Below, one piece after another: positions 26,034 through 34,011 of a DNA stretch of 64,000 bases. Within the stretch, counting starts at the first letter, position 1. Each line of letters opens with the position of its first letter. Where the stretch lies: assembly GCA_035771165.1 (NCBI GenBank), contig JAWNZC010000107.1:1-64000 (forward strand), written 5' to 3'. The notes under the pieces are model-generated. The model saw nothing but the letters and a program-made list of their open reading frames with translations. It ran no database searches and had not been told where the DNA came from. Position numbers and translations under genes: made by a program. This DNA comes from Paragorgia papillata (lineage: Eukaryota; Cnidaria; Anthozoa; Scleralcyonacea; Coralliidae).

Positions 26034-26579
26034 ATGAAACTATACTCCAAAATGAATAACATAGTTGCGATTATAGATATGGATGGCTTCAACATTGAAA
26101 GAAAATTTTATTGTAAGGAACTCGGAGTTCTTAAAATAGGTGAAAACGAAGGGCTATCTTTCTTCTTCGACATTGGTATTTGGTGGTATGATTTAAGCGA
26201 CCAAGATGAAAAGAATTGTCTCTATGTGAAAAAACATATTCACAAACTTCCGCTGGGTGTACCACCCTGTTCTCAAGCTATTCCACTAAGTCAGCTTGAA
26301 AATATCGTAACGAAACTATACCGGCAAGTCCAAATCAACAAGTACTCAACAATAGCCTACAAAGGGGGGCATTACGAACGAGACCTGCTATCAAGGCTGA
26401 AAATCCCGTCTGTTAACCTAGAGAGTTTCGGCTGCCCCAAAGCCAAATATTTATTCGATGCCTTGGTGTGGATAGAGACCTGTGGAAACCACGAGGAGGT
26501 GAACGCATATCATCACTGCGCTAAAGTGGAGGTGGAAGCTTTTGGGCGCTGGTTATCTGACACAAAAGCAGCTCGCTGA
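26034..26579 (+). CDS. Palindrome 181-aa protein, left copy (possible DEDDh-nuclease-like fold)
   Basis: Not recognised with certainty. The protein opens with a hydrophobic strand ending in two acidic residues (VAIIDMDGF, D15 and D17) and has YKGGHYERDLLSRL at 109-122, NLESFGCPK at 128-136, and a C-terminal cluster C150, H153, H160, H161, C162 followed by VEVEAF. The order acidic pair, glutamate, His-x4/5-acidic recalls DEDDh 3'-5' exonucleases; this is tentative. A histone-type stem-loop follows 22 nt after the stop. Given the TATA position, the second ATG (26052, MNNIVAI) may be the true start, giving 175 aa. A decayed homologue lies at about 49080-49494. The right-arm copy is identical. 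Confidence 0.65.
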   Translation: MKLYSKMNNIVAIIDMDGFNIERKFYCKELGVLKIGENEGLSFFFDIGIWWYDLSDQDEKNCLYVKKHIHKLPLGVPPCSQAIPLSQLENIVTKLYRQVQINKYSTIAYKGGHYERDLLSRLKIPSVNLESFGCPKAKYLFDALVWIETCGNHEEVNAYHHCAKVEVEAFGRWLSDTKAAR

Positions 26580-26601
26580 GTCCATATCATTCTTCAAAAA
26601 C

Positions 26602-26617
26602 GGTTCTTTTAAGAACC
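26602..26617 (+). promoter_or_regulatory. Histone-type mRNA 3' stem-loop (GGTTCTTTTAAGAACC)
   Basis: A six-base-pair stem with loop TTTA, starting GG and ending CC, followed by ATCAAAT and a purine-rich AGTAAAGAG about 13 nt on. This is the layout of metazoan replication-dependent histone mRNA ends (stem-loop then U7-type downstream element). It lies 22 nt after the 181-aa stop codon. Confidence 0.6.
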
Positions 26618-26654
26618 ATCAAATCAGTAAAGAGTACAATGAAATATTCGGTGT

Positions 26655-26870
26655 ATGTCTTCCCCGTATAATAAATCTCACGAGTTTATTGAAGCGACAA
26701 GAGTGTTAAAGATCAGGTGTCATAAAGACGCTCTTGAACGTTTAAGACAATTAGAAAACACTTCAGAGTCCATATTGTATGCACTGTGGCAATTGTATAG
26801 TAATGCGGAGAATCCAGAAATGAAATGTATTCAAGGATATCTTTCTTACTGGAGAGAAAGTAATAAATGA
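26655..26870 (+). CDS. Palindrome 71-aa protein, left copy
   Basis: Not recognised. A small, mostly helical protein rich in charged residues (RVLKIRCHKDALERLRQLEN), with no signal peptide or membrane segment. It starts 37 nt after the stem-loop that follows the 181-aa gene and is followed within 10 nt by AATAAA, so it could be a separate polyadenylated transcript. Identical conservation in both arms is compatible with coding but also with recent arm copying. Confidence 0.45.
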   Translation: MSSPYNKSHEFIEATRVLKIRCHKDALERLRQLENTSESILYALWQLYSNAENPEMKCIQGYLSYWRESNK

Positions 26871-27399
26871 TTTTCTTGAATAAATGTTGTGTTTTGTCTT
26901 AAATATGGCTAATAATTGTAGACACACTTTATATTTTTATCCTAAATCTTGTCTGAAGGAATATAGCGGGTTTTGAACATTCTGAATGATTGAATCTGCT
27001 GAGATAACTTAACTCGAATATTATCTGAATAATCTATGAATATTATATTAGGGTTAGAACCTAACAGAATAAATCATCTTAGAATCATACCTAACTAAAC
27101 CTTCGTTTATAAGTAAAGGAAGATAGAATGAGGAATCACTTTGAGAAGCTGAACTTAGGATACGTACGAATCAAGCCGAAAAGCCGTGAGCTCAGAAAAA
27201 ACATATTGGCACATAGCAATGAAAAGCTTATATATGAATAATATATTAGATATTTGCTTCGCTTTTGAATATTATATTTGATATTTGCTTCGCTTTTGAA
27301 TATTATATTAGATATTTGGTTCGCTTTTGTGATGTTTATACGTATAGGAACCCTTTGAAGTTAAAAAGAGTCGCCTTGAATGGTAGCGAATCGTTATTG

Positions 27400-27508
27400 T
27401 AAACTTAGAAGAACATTATTCGACAGCATCGTTGCTAAAGATTATAGAGTGGTGTATAATAAACGTGTGCTTGTAAATAACTTTGATACTTTACCTTACG
27501 GATTTTAA
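27400..27508 (+). pseudogene. Truncated copy of the 145-aa gene, left arm
   Basis: AGAAGAACATTATTCGACAG at about 27400 and the tail DYRVVYNKRVLVNNFDTLPY, ending at the stop near 27508, match the 5' and 3' parts of the 145-aa frame (28480-28917). The middle is deleted, so this is a shortened, diverged duplicate inside the same arm. Confidence 0.7.
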
Positions 27509-27628
27509 CTTGTGTGTTTGTAAATAACTTTAAACTTTTGTGTATGTTTGTAAATAGGAAACTGAAATTATACATTTTTTATAAACACTATTCATTTGTG
27601 TTATTCTGGTGTGAGGGATAGGAGGTGA

Positions 27629-27753
27629 GATTCAATGATTCAATCTTAGGATTCAATGATTCAATCTTAGGATTCAATGATTCAATCTTAGGATTCAATG
27701 ATTCAATCTTAGGATTCAATGATTCAATCTTAGGATTCAATGATTCAATCTTA
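27629..27753 (-). repeat. 21-bp minisatellite, six copies, left arm
   Basis: Copies of the 21-bp unit ATTCAATGATTCAATCTTAGG. On the minus strand each unit reads as the heptad NPKIESL. The mirrored block is at about 32116-32240. Confidence 0.85.
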
Positions 27754-28089
27754 GAGGGCTTAATGAGGGTCTTTTAGAGCACAGGGGTAGGGGTGGGGGT
27801 CTTGAGTAAATGAGTAAATACTTTATATGGCCCTGGGGGCCTTTTTCGTGGCCCTATCGCCCTATCGCTTGAATACACTCCCTGTCCCCTCTGATCCCCC
27901 ACGCATTCGCCTAACCCGCTTTTTCTCCCTTTTGAGTTAATTTAGAAAAATTCTGAACAAATATGAAAAAGATTGCGTATGTGTGTTGCAAAATATTACG
28001 TTGTATAATAAATATTACTGGGAGTATATTTCGTTAGGAGAATATTAGTTTAGGGGTATATTTCGTTTGTTTTCTTTCAATGATTTGGT

Positions 28090-28105
28090 GGCTCTTAAAA
28101 GAGCC
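28090..28105 (-). promoter_or_regulatory. Histone-type 3' stem-loop, minus strand, left arm (1)
   Basis: Minus-strand GGCTCTTTTAAGAGCC followed by ACCAAATCATTGAAAGA. Stem, loop TTTA, ACCA flank and a downstream GAAAGA all match the histone mRNA 3' signal. A TATA box (CTTATATAAG, 28231-28240) lies about 130 bp upstream on the same strand, so a short TATA-driven, stem-loop-ended RNA of roughly 120-130 nt is predicted. Confidence 0.65.
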
Positions 28106-28388
28106 GTTTTTGTTTTGTTTTGGGTTATATCGCAACCCAGAGACAACCACATGTTGTTGACTCCTGCAAAACATTGCAGCATTCACATTCAAACCATTAG
28201 TTATCCTCCTTAACTCCTTCACGCACTGGGCTTATATAAGTATAGCAACCAACTTTAATTTATACACTTACGATTAAATTTAGATTCCATACACTGAACT
28301 TAACATTTAAGCGATGTGTTGATTAAAATATAGGGACATATATTATGTTTAACTCGAGTAAAGTTTGTCTTCTTTCGAAACATTTGGT

Positions 28389-28404
28389 GGCTCTTAAAAG
28401 AGCC
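28389..28404 (-). promoter_or_regulatory. Histone-type 3' stem-loop, minus strand, left arm (2)
   Basis: Second minus-strand GGCTCTTTTAAGAGCC, followed by ACCAAATGTTTCGAAAGAA. About 80 nt upstream of the hairpin is similar to the region before the 28090 hairpin (CAGCCAAC, TGTGGTTG, CAAACAAC blocks), so the two units are duplicates. Upstream of it, on the other strand, lies the start of the 145-aa frame. Confidence 0.6.
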
Positions 28405-28479
28405 GAGGTTGTTTGCTTTGTGGTTAAACTCCAATCCAATGGCAACCACACCACGTTGGCTGTCCGCAAATCATCATGA

Positions 28480-28917
28480 ATGGTACAGCGATATCCACGA
28501 TCACCGAACGTAATTCGTTTACACATGTTTTGTGTATGGTCGATCGTAGACACTCTGTCGTATTACCTTAAACATTGTCTAGAAGAACATCGAGTATTAT
28601 TCGACAGCATCAGTGACCAGTTAGCCTACTTTAAAAAAATTACAGAACTTGGCAATATAATTCGTCACTATGGTTTAGTATGTTATAAGATTCTCGCACG
28701 TGCAATAGTACAGAAACACGACGTTATGTGTGATATGGTGTACCTTGCTGTTATTTGTGATGTAGCTGATCCAGTTTCTGTAAATATTCCATTTAAGATT
28801 GTACGAGATAGAAATGAAAAGAGTGTTTTAACTAGGAGCGAGAGTAAAGATTATAGGGCTGTATATAACAAACGAGTAATTGTAGATAATTTTGACACTT
28901 TACCTTATGGATTTTAA
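28480..28917 (+). CDS. Palindrome 145-aa protein, left copy
   Basis: Not recognised. A helical protein with two cysteine-containing stretches (LHMFCVWSIVDTLSYYLKHC and LVCYKILARAIVQKHDVMCD) and a distinctive C-terminal tail, DYRAVYNKRVIVDNFDTLPY-GF. The tail is repeated by the truncated copy at 27400-27508. AATAAA follows at the stop codon. The tail faintly recalls the C-terminus of Polinton PolB (the DDKR...DGI-TLA-GH type), but the rest does not. The right copy differs by one residue (H to R). The true start may be further downstream or spliced. Confidence 0.5.
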   Translation: MVQRYPRSPNVIRLHMFCVWSIVDTLSYYLKHCLEEHRVLFDSISDQLAYFKKITELGNIIRHYGLVCYKILARAIVQKHDVMCDMVYLAVICDVADPVSVNIPFKIVRDRNEKSVLTRSESKDYRAVYNKRVIVDNFDTLPYGF

Positions 28918-29035
28918 AAATAAATTTTTAACTTTGCATGTCTGTAAATAATTTTAAAAATTTTGTGTGTGATTGTAAATTGAAATTACATCTTTTATCA
29001 GCACTACCTGTTGTCTTGTTTTGAAGAAAAATAAT

Positions 29036-29109
29036 TGCCAGGTGTGGGATTCGAACCCACGTCTTCTGGGACTTTAAACCCAGCGCCTTAACCATTCGGC
29101 CACCCTCGC
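29036..29109 (-). tRNA. tRNA-like sequence, left arm, non-canonical
   Basis: Minus strand. D arm TGGCCGAATGGTTAAGGCG and T arm GTGGGTTCGAATCCCAC are intact, so both internal polymerase III promoter boxes are present. The anticodon stem CTGGG/CCCAG closes an eight-base loop TTTAAAGT (Leu-TAA or Phe-AAA depending on alignment). The variable region is only five bases although the D arm is Leu/Ser-like. The acceptor stem has two mismatches of seven. No intron. Either a degenerate tRNA or a tRNA-like processing or priming element. Confidence 0.6.
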
Positions 29110-29221
29110 GCTTACATTCAAGGTTCCATATTTTCTCTTCATAAAAAATTGGATCATGGGGTTCCTTGAGGATGCAGAAAGGGTACATGTTGTATTATTC
29201 AAACGGGGCGAATATAAAACC

Positions 29222-29514
29222 CTTAGGATTCAGTCTTGGGATTCAATGATTCAATGATTCAATGATTCAATCTTAGGATTCAATGATTCAATCTTAGGAT
29301 TCAATGATTCAATCTTAGGATTCAATGATTCAATCTTAGGATTCAATGATTCATTCTTAGGATTCAATGATTCAATCTTAGGATTCAATGATTCAATCTT
29401 AGGATTCAATGATTCAATCTTAGGATTCAATGATTCATTCTTAGGATTCAATGATTCAATCTTAGGTTTCAATGATTCAATCTTATGCTTTAATGATTCA
29501 ATCTTAGGATTCAT
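29222..29514 (-). CDS. Heptad-repeat coiled-coil frame on 21-bp minisatellite, left arm
   Basis: Minus-strand frame 29514-29251 codes about twelve tandem heptads of the form NPKIESL, with isoleucine and leucine at a/d spacing, an ideal two-stranded coiled coil, and no other domain. The unit is 21 bp, so any repeat expansion stays in frame. There is no clear promoter, and the upstream neighbour is another minisatellite. It may be only a repeat; the right-arm copy (30354-30617) keeps the frame with one residue change. Confidence 0.3.
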
Positions 29515-29812
29515 GAGTAAATGAGTAACTCATGAGTTACTCATGAGTAAATGAGTAACTCATGAGTAACTCGTGAGTAAATGAGTAACTCATGAGTAAC
29601 TCATGAGTAACTCATGAGTAAATGAGTAACTCATGAGTAACTCATGAGTAACTCATGAGTAAATGAGTAACTCGTGAGTTACTCATGAGTAAATGAGTAA
29701 CTCGTGAGTAACTCATGAGTAAATGAGTAACTCATGAGTTACTCATGGGTAAATGAGCAACTCGTGAGTAACTCGTGAGTAAATGAGCAACTCGTGAGTA
29801 ACTCGTGAGTAA
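29513..29812. repeat. ATGAGTAACTC minisatellite, left arm
   Basis: Tandem GAGTAACTCATGAGTAAATG-type units containing the short palindromes ACTCATGAGT and ACTCGTGAGT. The right-arm counterpart is at 29992-30353 and is about 60 bp longer. Confidence 0.9.
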
Positions 29813-29884
29813 GGAGCACAGGGGGTGGTGGTGAGGGGTGGAGGGGTGGTCGATCGGGACACAGGGACTAATATTAGTCCCCCA

Positions 29885-29925
29885 GGGACACATTTGCAAA
29901 GTGAATATTAATTATAGGGACACCG
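29885..29925. other. Central spacer of the palindrome
   Basis: The arms close on ACACAGGGACTAATATTAGT (about 29870) and its near-complement ending at about 29947. The unpaired centre includes CATTTGCAAAGTGAATATTA between two GGGACA words. This is the symmetry point and would be the loop of a giant hairpin. Confidence 0.7.
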
Positions 29926-29991
29926 AGACTCATATTAGTCCCTGTGTCCCGATCGACCACCCCTCCACCCCTCACCACCACCCCTGTGCTC

Positions 29992-30353
29992 CTTACTCAC
30001 GAGTTACTCACGAGTTGCTCATTTACTCACGAGTTACTCACGAGTTGCTCATTTACCCATGAGTAACTCATGAGTTACTCATTTACTCATGAGTTACTCA
30101 TGAGTTACTCATTTACTCACGAGTTACTCACGAGTTACTCATTTACTCATGAGTAACTCACGAGTTACTCATTTACTCATGAGTTACTCATGAGTTACTC
30201 ATGAGTTACTCATGAGTTACTCATGAGTTACTCATGAGTTACTCATTTACTCATGAGTTACTCATGAGTTACTCATGAGTTACTCATTTACTCACGAGTT
30301 ACTCATGAGTTACTCATTTACTCATGAGTAACTCATGAGTTACTCATTTACTC
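29992..30353. repeat. ATGAGTAACTC minisatellite, right arm
   Basis: Mirror of 29513-29812 with additional units. Confidence 0.9.
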
Positions 30354-30647
30354 ATGAATCCTAAGATTGAATCATTAAAGCATAAGATTGAATCATTGAA
30401 ACCTAATATTGAATCATTGAATCCTAAGAATGAATCATTGAATCCTAAGATTGAATCATTGAATCCTAAGATTGAATCATTGAATCCTAAGATTGAATCA
30501 TTGAATCCTAAGAATGAATCATTGAATCCTAAGATTGAATCATTGAATCCTAAGATTGAATCATTGAATCCTAAGATTGAATCATTGAATCCTAAGATTG
30601 AATCATTGAATCATTGAATCATTGAATCCCATGACTGAATCCTAAGG
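30354..30647 (+). CDS. Heptad-repeat coiled-coil frame, right arm
   Basis: Plus-strand mirror of the left-arm heptad frame (open frame 30354-30617). The third heptad has N in place of K (PNIES). Same reservations about expression. Confidence 0.3.
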
Positions 30648-30758
30648 GTTTTATATTCGCCCCGTTTGAATAATACAACATGTACCCTTTCTGCATCCTC
30701 AAGGAACCCCATGATCCAATTTTTTATAAAGAGAAAATATGGAACCTTGAATGTAAGC

Positions 30759-30832
30759 GCGAGGGTGGCCGAATGGTTAAGGCGCTGGGTTTAAAGTCCC
30801 AGAAGACGTGGGTTCGAATCCCACACCTGGCA
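30759..30832 (+). tRNA. tRNA-like sequence, right arm, non-canonical
   Basis: Same sequence as the left-arm copy: acceptor GCGAGGG/ACCTGGC with two mismatches, anticodon stem CTGGG/CCCAG around an eight-base loop, five-base variable region, perfect T stem, discriminator A. No encoded CCA. Confidence 0.6.
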
Positions 30833-30950
30833 ATTATTTTTCTTCAAAACAAGACAACAGGTAGTGCTGATAAAAGATGTAATTTCAATTTACAATCACA
30901 CACAAAATTTTTAAAATTATTTACAGACATGCAAAGTTAAAAATCTATTT

Positions 30951-31388
30951 TTAAAATCCATAAGGTAAAGTGTCAAAATTATCTACAATTACTCGTTTGT
31001 TATATACAGCCCTATAATCTTTACTCTCGCTCCTAGTTAAAACACTCTTTTCATTTCTATCTCGTACAATCTTAAATGGAATATTTACAGAAACTGGATC
31101 AGCTACATCACAAATAACAGCAAGGTACACCATATCACACATAACGTCGTGTTTCTGTACTATTGCACGTGCGAGAATCTTATAACATACTAAACCATAG
31201 CGACGAATTATATTGCCAAGTTCTGTAATTTTTTTAAAGTAGGCTAACTGGTCACTGATGCTGTCGAATAGTACTCGATGTTCTTCTAGACAATGTTTAA
31301 GGTAATACGACAGAGTGTCTACGATCGACCATACACAAAACATGTGTAAACGAATTACGTTCGGTGATCGTGGATATCGCTGTACCAT
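30951..31388 (-). CDS. Palindrome 145-aa protein, right copy
   Basis: Mirror of 28480-28917, identical except for one H to R change in ELGNIIR(H/R)YGL. Function unknown. Confidence 0.5.
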   Translation of the reverse strand: MVQRYPRSPNVIRLHMFCVWSIVDTLSYYLKHCLEEHRVLFDSISDQLAYFKKITELGNIIRRYGLVCYKILARAIVQKHDVMCDMVYLAVICDVADPVSVNIPFKIVRDRNEKSVLTRSESKDYRAVYNKRVIVDNFDTLPYGF

Positions 31389-31463
31389 TCATGATGATTT
31401 GCGGACAGCCAACGTGGTGTGGTTGCCATTGGATTGGAGTTTAACCACAAAGCAAACAACCTC

Positions 31464-31479
31464 GGCTCTTTTAAGAGCC
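31464..31479 (+). promoter_or_regulatory. Histone-type 3' stem-loop, right arm (2)
   Basis: Mirror of 28389-28404: GGCTCTTTTAAGAGCC then ACCAAATG. Confidence 0.6.
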
Positions 31480-31763
31480 ACCAAATGTTTCGAAAGAAGA
31501 CAAACTTTACTCGAGTTAAACATAATATATGTCCCTATATTTTAATCAACACATCGCTTAAATGTTAAGTTCAGTGTATGGAATCTAAATTTAATCGTAA
31601 GTGTATAAATTAAAGTTGGTTGCTATACTTATATAAGCCCAGTGCGTGAAGGAGTTAAGGAGGATAACTAATGGTTTGAATGTGAATGCTGCAATGTTTT
31701 GCGGGCAGTCAACAACATGTGGTTGTCTCTGGGTTGCGATATAACCCAAAACAAAACAAAAAC

Positions 31764-31779
31764 GGCTCTTTTAAGAGCC
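31764..31779 (+). promoter_or_regulatory. Histone-type 3' stem-loop, right arm (1)
   Basis: Mirror of 28090-28105, with the TATA box CTTATATAAG at about 31629-31638 upstream. Between them a small hairpin GGGTT/AACCC lies near 31732-31748. Confidence 0.65.
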
Positions 31780-32115
31780 ACCAAATCATTGAAAGAAAAC
31801 AAACGAAATATACTCCTAAACTAATATTCTCCTAACGAAATATACTCCCAGTAATATTTATTATACAACGTAATATTTTGCAACACACATACGCAATCTT
31901 TTTCATATTTGTTCAGAATTTTTCTAAATTAACTCAAAAGGGAGAAAAAGCGGGTTAGGCGAATGCGTGGGGGATCAGAGGGGACAGGGAGTGTATTCAA
32001 GCGATAGGGCGATAGGGCCACGAAAAAGGCCCCCAGGGCCATATAAAGTATTTACTCATTTACTCAAGACCCCCACCCCTACCCCTGTGCTCTAAAAGAC
32101 CCTCATTAAGCCCTC

Positions 32116-32240
32116 TAAGATTGAATCATTGAATCCTAAGATTGAATCATTGAATCCTAAGATTGAATCATTGAATCCTAAGATTGAATCATTGAATCCT
32201 AAGATTGAATCATTGAATCCTAAGATTGAATCATTGAATC
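32116..32240 (+). repeat. 21-bp minisatellite, six copies, right arm
   Basis: Mirror of 27629-27753. The plus strand reads as NPKIESL heptads. Confidence 0.85.
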
Positions 32241-32360
32241 TCACCTCCTATCCCTCACACCAGAATAACACAAATGAATAGTGTTTATAAAAAATGTATA
32301 ATTTCAGTTTCCTATTTACAAACATACACAAAAGTTTAAAGTTATTTACAAACACACAAG

Positions 32361-32469
32361 TTAAAATCCGTAAGGTAAAGTATCAAAGTTATTTACAAGC
32401 ACACGTTTATTATACACCACTCTATAATCTTTAGCAACGATGCTGTCGAATAATGTTCTTCTAAGTTTA
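32361..32469 (-). pseudogene. Truncated copy of the 145-aa gene, right arm
   Basis: Mirror of 27400-27508, with the same internal deletion. Confidence 0.7.
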
Positions 32470-32998
32470 CAATAACGATTCGCTACCATTCAAGGCGACT
32501 CTTTTTAACTTCAAAGGGTTCCTATACGTATAAACATCACAAAAGCGAACCAAATATCTAATATAATATTCAAAAGCGAAGCAAATATCAAATATAATAT
32601 TCAAAAGCGAAGCAAATATCTAATATATTATTCATATATAAGCTTTTCATTGCTATGTGCCAATATGTTTTTTCTGAGCTCACGGCTTTTCGGCTTGATT
32701 CGTACGTATCCTAAGTTCAGCTTCTCAAAGTGATTCCTCATTCTATCTTCCTTTATTTATAAACGAAGGTTTAGTTAGGTATGCTTCTAAGATGATTTAT
32801 TCTGTTAGGTTCTAACCCTAATATAATATTCATAGATTATTCAGATAATATTCGAGTTAAGTTATCTCAGCAGATTCAATCATTTAGAATGTTCAAAACC
32901 CGCTATATTCCTTCAGACAAGATTTAGGATAAAAATATAAAGTGTGTCTACAATTATTAGCCATATTTAAGACAAAACACAACATTTATTCAAGAAAA

Positions 32999-33214
32999 TC
33001 ATTTATTACTTTCTCTCCAGTAAGAAAGATATCCTTGAATACATTTCATTTCTGGATTCTCCGCATTACTATACAATTGCCACAGTGCATACAATATGGA
33101 CTCTGAAGTGTTTTCTAATTGTCTTAAACGTTCAAGAGCGTCTTTATGACACCTGATCTTTAACACTCTTGTCGCTTCAATAAACTCGTGAGATTTATTA
33201 TACGGGGAAGACAT
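32999..33214 (-). CDS. Palindrome 71-aa protein, right copy
   Basis: Amino-acid-identical mirror of 26655-26870. Unknown function. Confidence 0.45.
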   Translation of the reverse strand: MSSPYNKSHEFIEATRVLKIRCHKDALERLRQLENTSESILYALWQLYSNAENPEMKCIQGYLSYWRESNK

Positions 33215-33251
33215 ACACCGAATATTTCATTGTACTCTTTACTGATTTGAT

Positions 33252-33267
33252 GGTTCTTAAAAGAACC
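33252..33267 (-). promoter_or_regulatory. Histone-type 3' stem-loop after right 181-aa gene
   Basis: Mirror of 26602-26617, 22 nt after the stop codon of the right-arm 181-aa gene. Confidence 0.6.
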
Positions 33268-33289
33268 GTTTTTGAAGAATGATATGGAC

Positions 33290-33835
33290 TCAGCGAGCTG
33301 CTTTTGTGTCAGATAACCAGCGCCCAAAAGCTTCCACCTCCACTTTAGCGCAGTGATGATATGCGTTCACCTCCTCGTGGTTTCCACAGGTCTCTATCCA
33401 CACCAAGGCATCGAATAAATATTTGGCTTTGGGGCAGCCGAAACTCTCTAGGTTAACAGACGGGATTTTCAGCCTTGATAGCAGGTCTCGTTCGTAATGC
33501 CCCCCTTTGTAGGCTATTGTTGAGTACTTGTTGATTTGGACTTGCCGGTATAGTTTCGTTACGATATTTTCAAGCTGACTTAGTGGAATAGCTTGAGAAC
33601 AGGGTGGTACACCCAGCGGAAGTTTGTGAATATGTTTTTTCACATAGAGACAATTCTTTTCATCTTGGTCGCTTAAATCATACCACCAAATACCAATGTC
33701 GAAGAAGAAAGATAGCCCTTCGTTTTCACCTATTTTAAGAACTCCGAGTTCCTTACAATAAAATTTTCTTTCAATGTTGAAGCCATCCATATCTATAATC
33801 GCAACTATGTTATTCATTTTGGAGTATAGTTTCAT
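33290..33835 (-). CDS. Palindrome 181-aa protein, right copy
   Basis: Identical in sequence to the left-arm protein; see that entry for residues. Upstream TATA at about 33860-33867. Confidence 0.65.
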   Translation of the reverse strand: MKLYSKMNNIVAIIDMDGFNIERKFYCKELGVLKIGENEGLSFFFDIGIWWYDLSDQDEKNCLYVKKHIHKLPLGVPPCSQAIPLSQLENIVTKLYRQVQINKYSTIAYKGGHYERDLLSRLKIPSVNLESFGCPKAKYLFDALVWIETCGNHEEVNAYHHCAKVEVEAFGRWLSDTKAAR

Positions 33836-34011
33836 ATATATATATTTAAGCTCCGAGCTTATATAGTCTCGTGTATACTATAATTATTCCAATCTTGCCC
33901 AATCATGTCACAGGCGTGAGTCATGCGTGAGTCACGGTGCGTGAGTCACGCTGAATATTAATGAGGCGGCATCCCTTTGATACGCTATATGGGGGGGGGG
34001 GGTTATCTACT

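Larger units (their letters stand above)
25858..34011. mobile_element. 8.15-kb palindromic Polinton-like element
   Basis: 25858 (AGTAGATAACC then 12 C) and 34011 (12 G then GGTTATCTACT by complement) are mirror ends. Positions x and 59869-x correspond throughout the outer arms. In the inner minisatellite zone the arms differ in length by about 60 bp. A spacer of about 40 bp around 29885-29925 separates them. The flanks carry a 6-bp target duplication, TAGACC (25852-25857 and 34012-34017), from satellite A. Scattered single-base differences between arms show two real arms. Ends, subterminal sequence and 6-bp duplication match Polintons; no polymerase, integrase, ATPase or capsid gene is present. 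I regard it as a non-autonomous Polinton relative whose terminal repeats have grown to include the whole element. Confidence 0.8.

Noticed and set aside
28034..28553. Histone genes upstream of the histone-type stem-loops
   Set aside because: Frames upstream of the hairpins were compared with the expected C-termini of H2A, H2B, H3 and H4 and none fits.
29838..30062. 74-codon frame across the palindrome centre
   Set aside because: It crosses the spacer and a minisatellite, has no homologue in the other orientation and no domain.
29251..30617. CRISPR-like array of regularly spaced repeats
   Set aside because: The units are contiguous 21-bp and ~20-bp tandem repeats without unique spacers, in a eukaryotic context.
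25858..34011. Palindrome as a pure fold-back assembly artefact
   Set aside because: A 6-bp target duplication, scattered single-base differences between the arms and different minisatellite lengths argue for a real structure, though long reads are still the decisive test.
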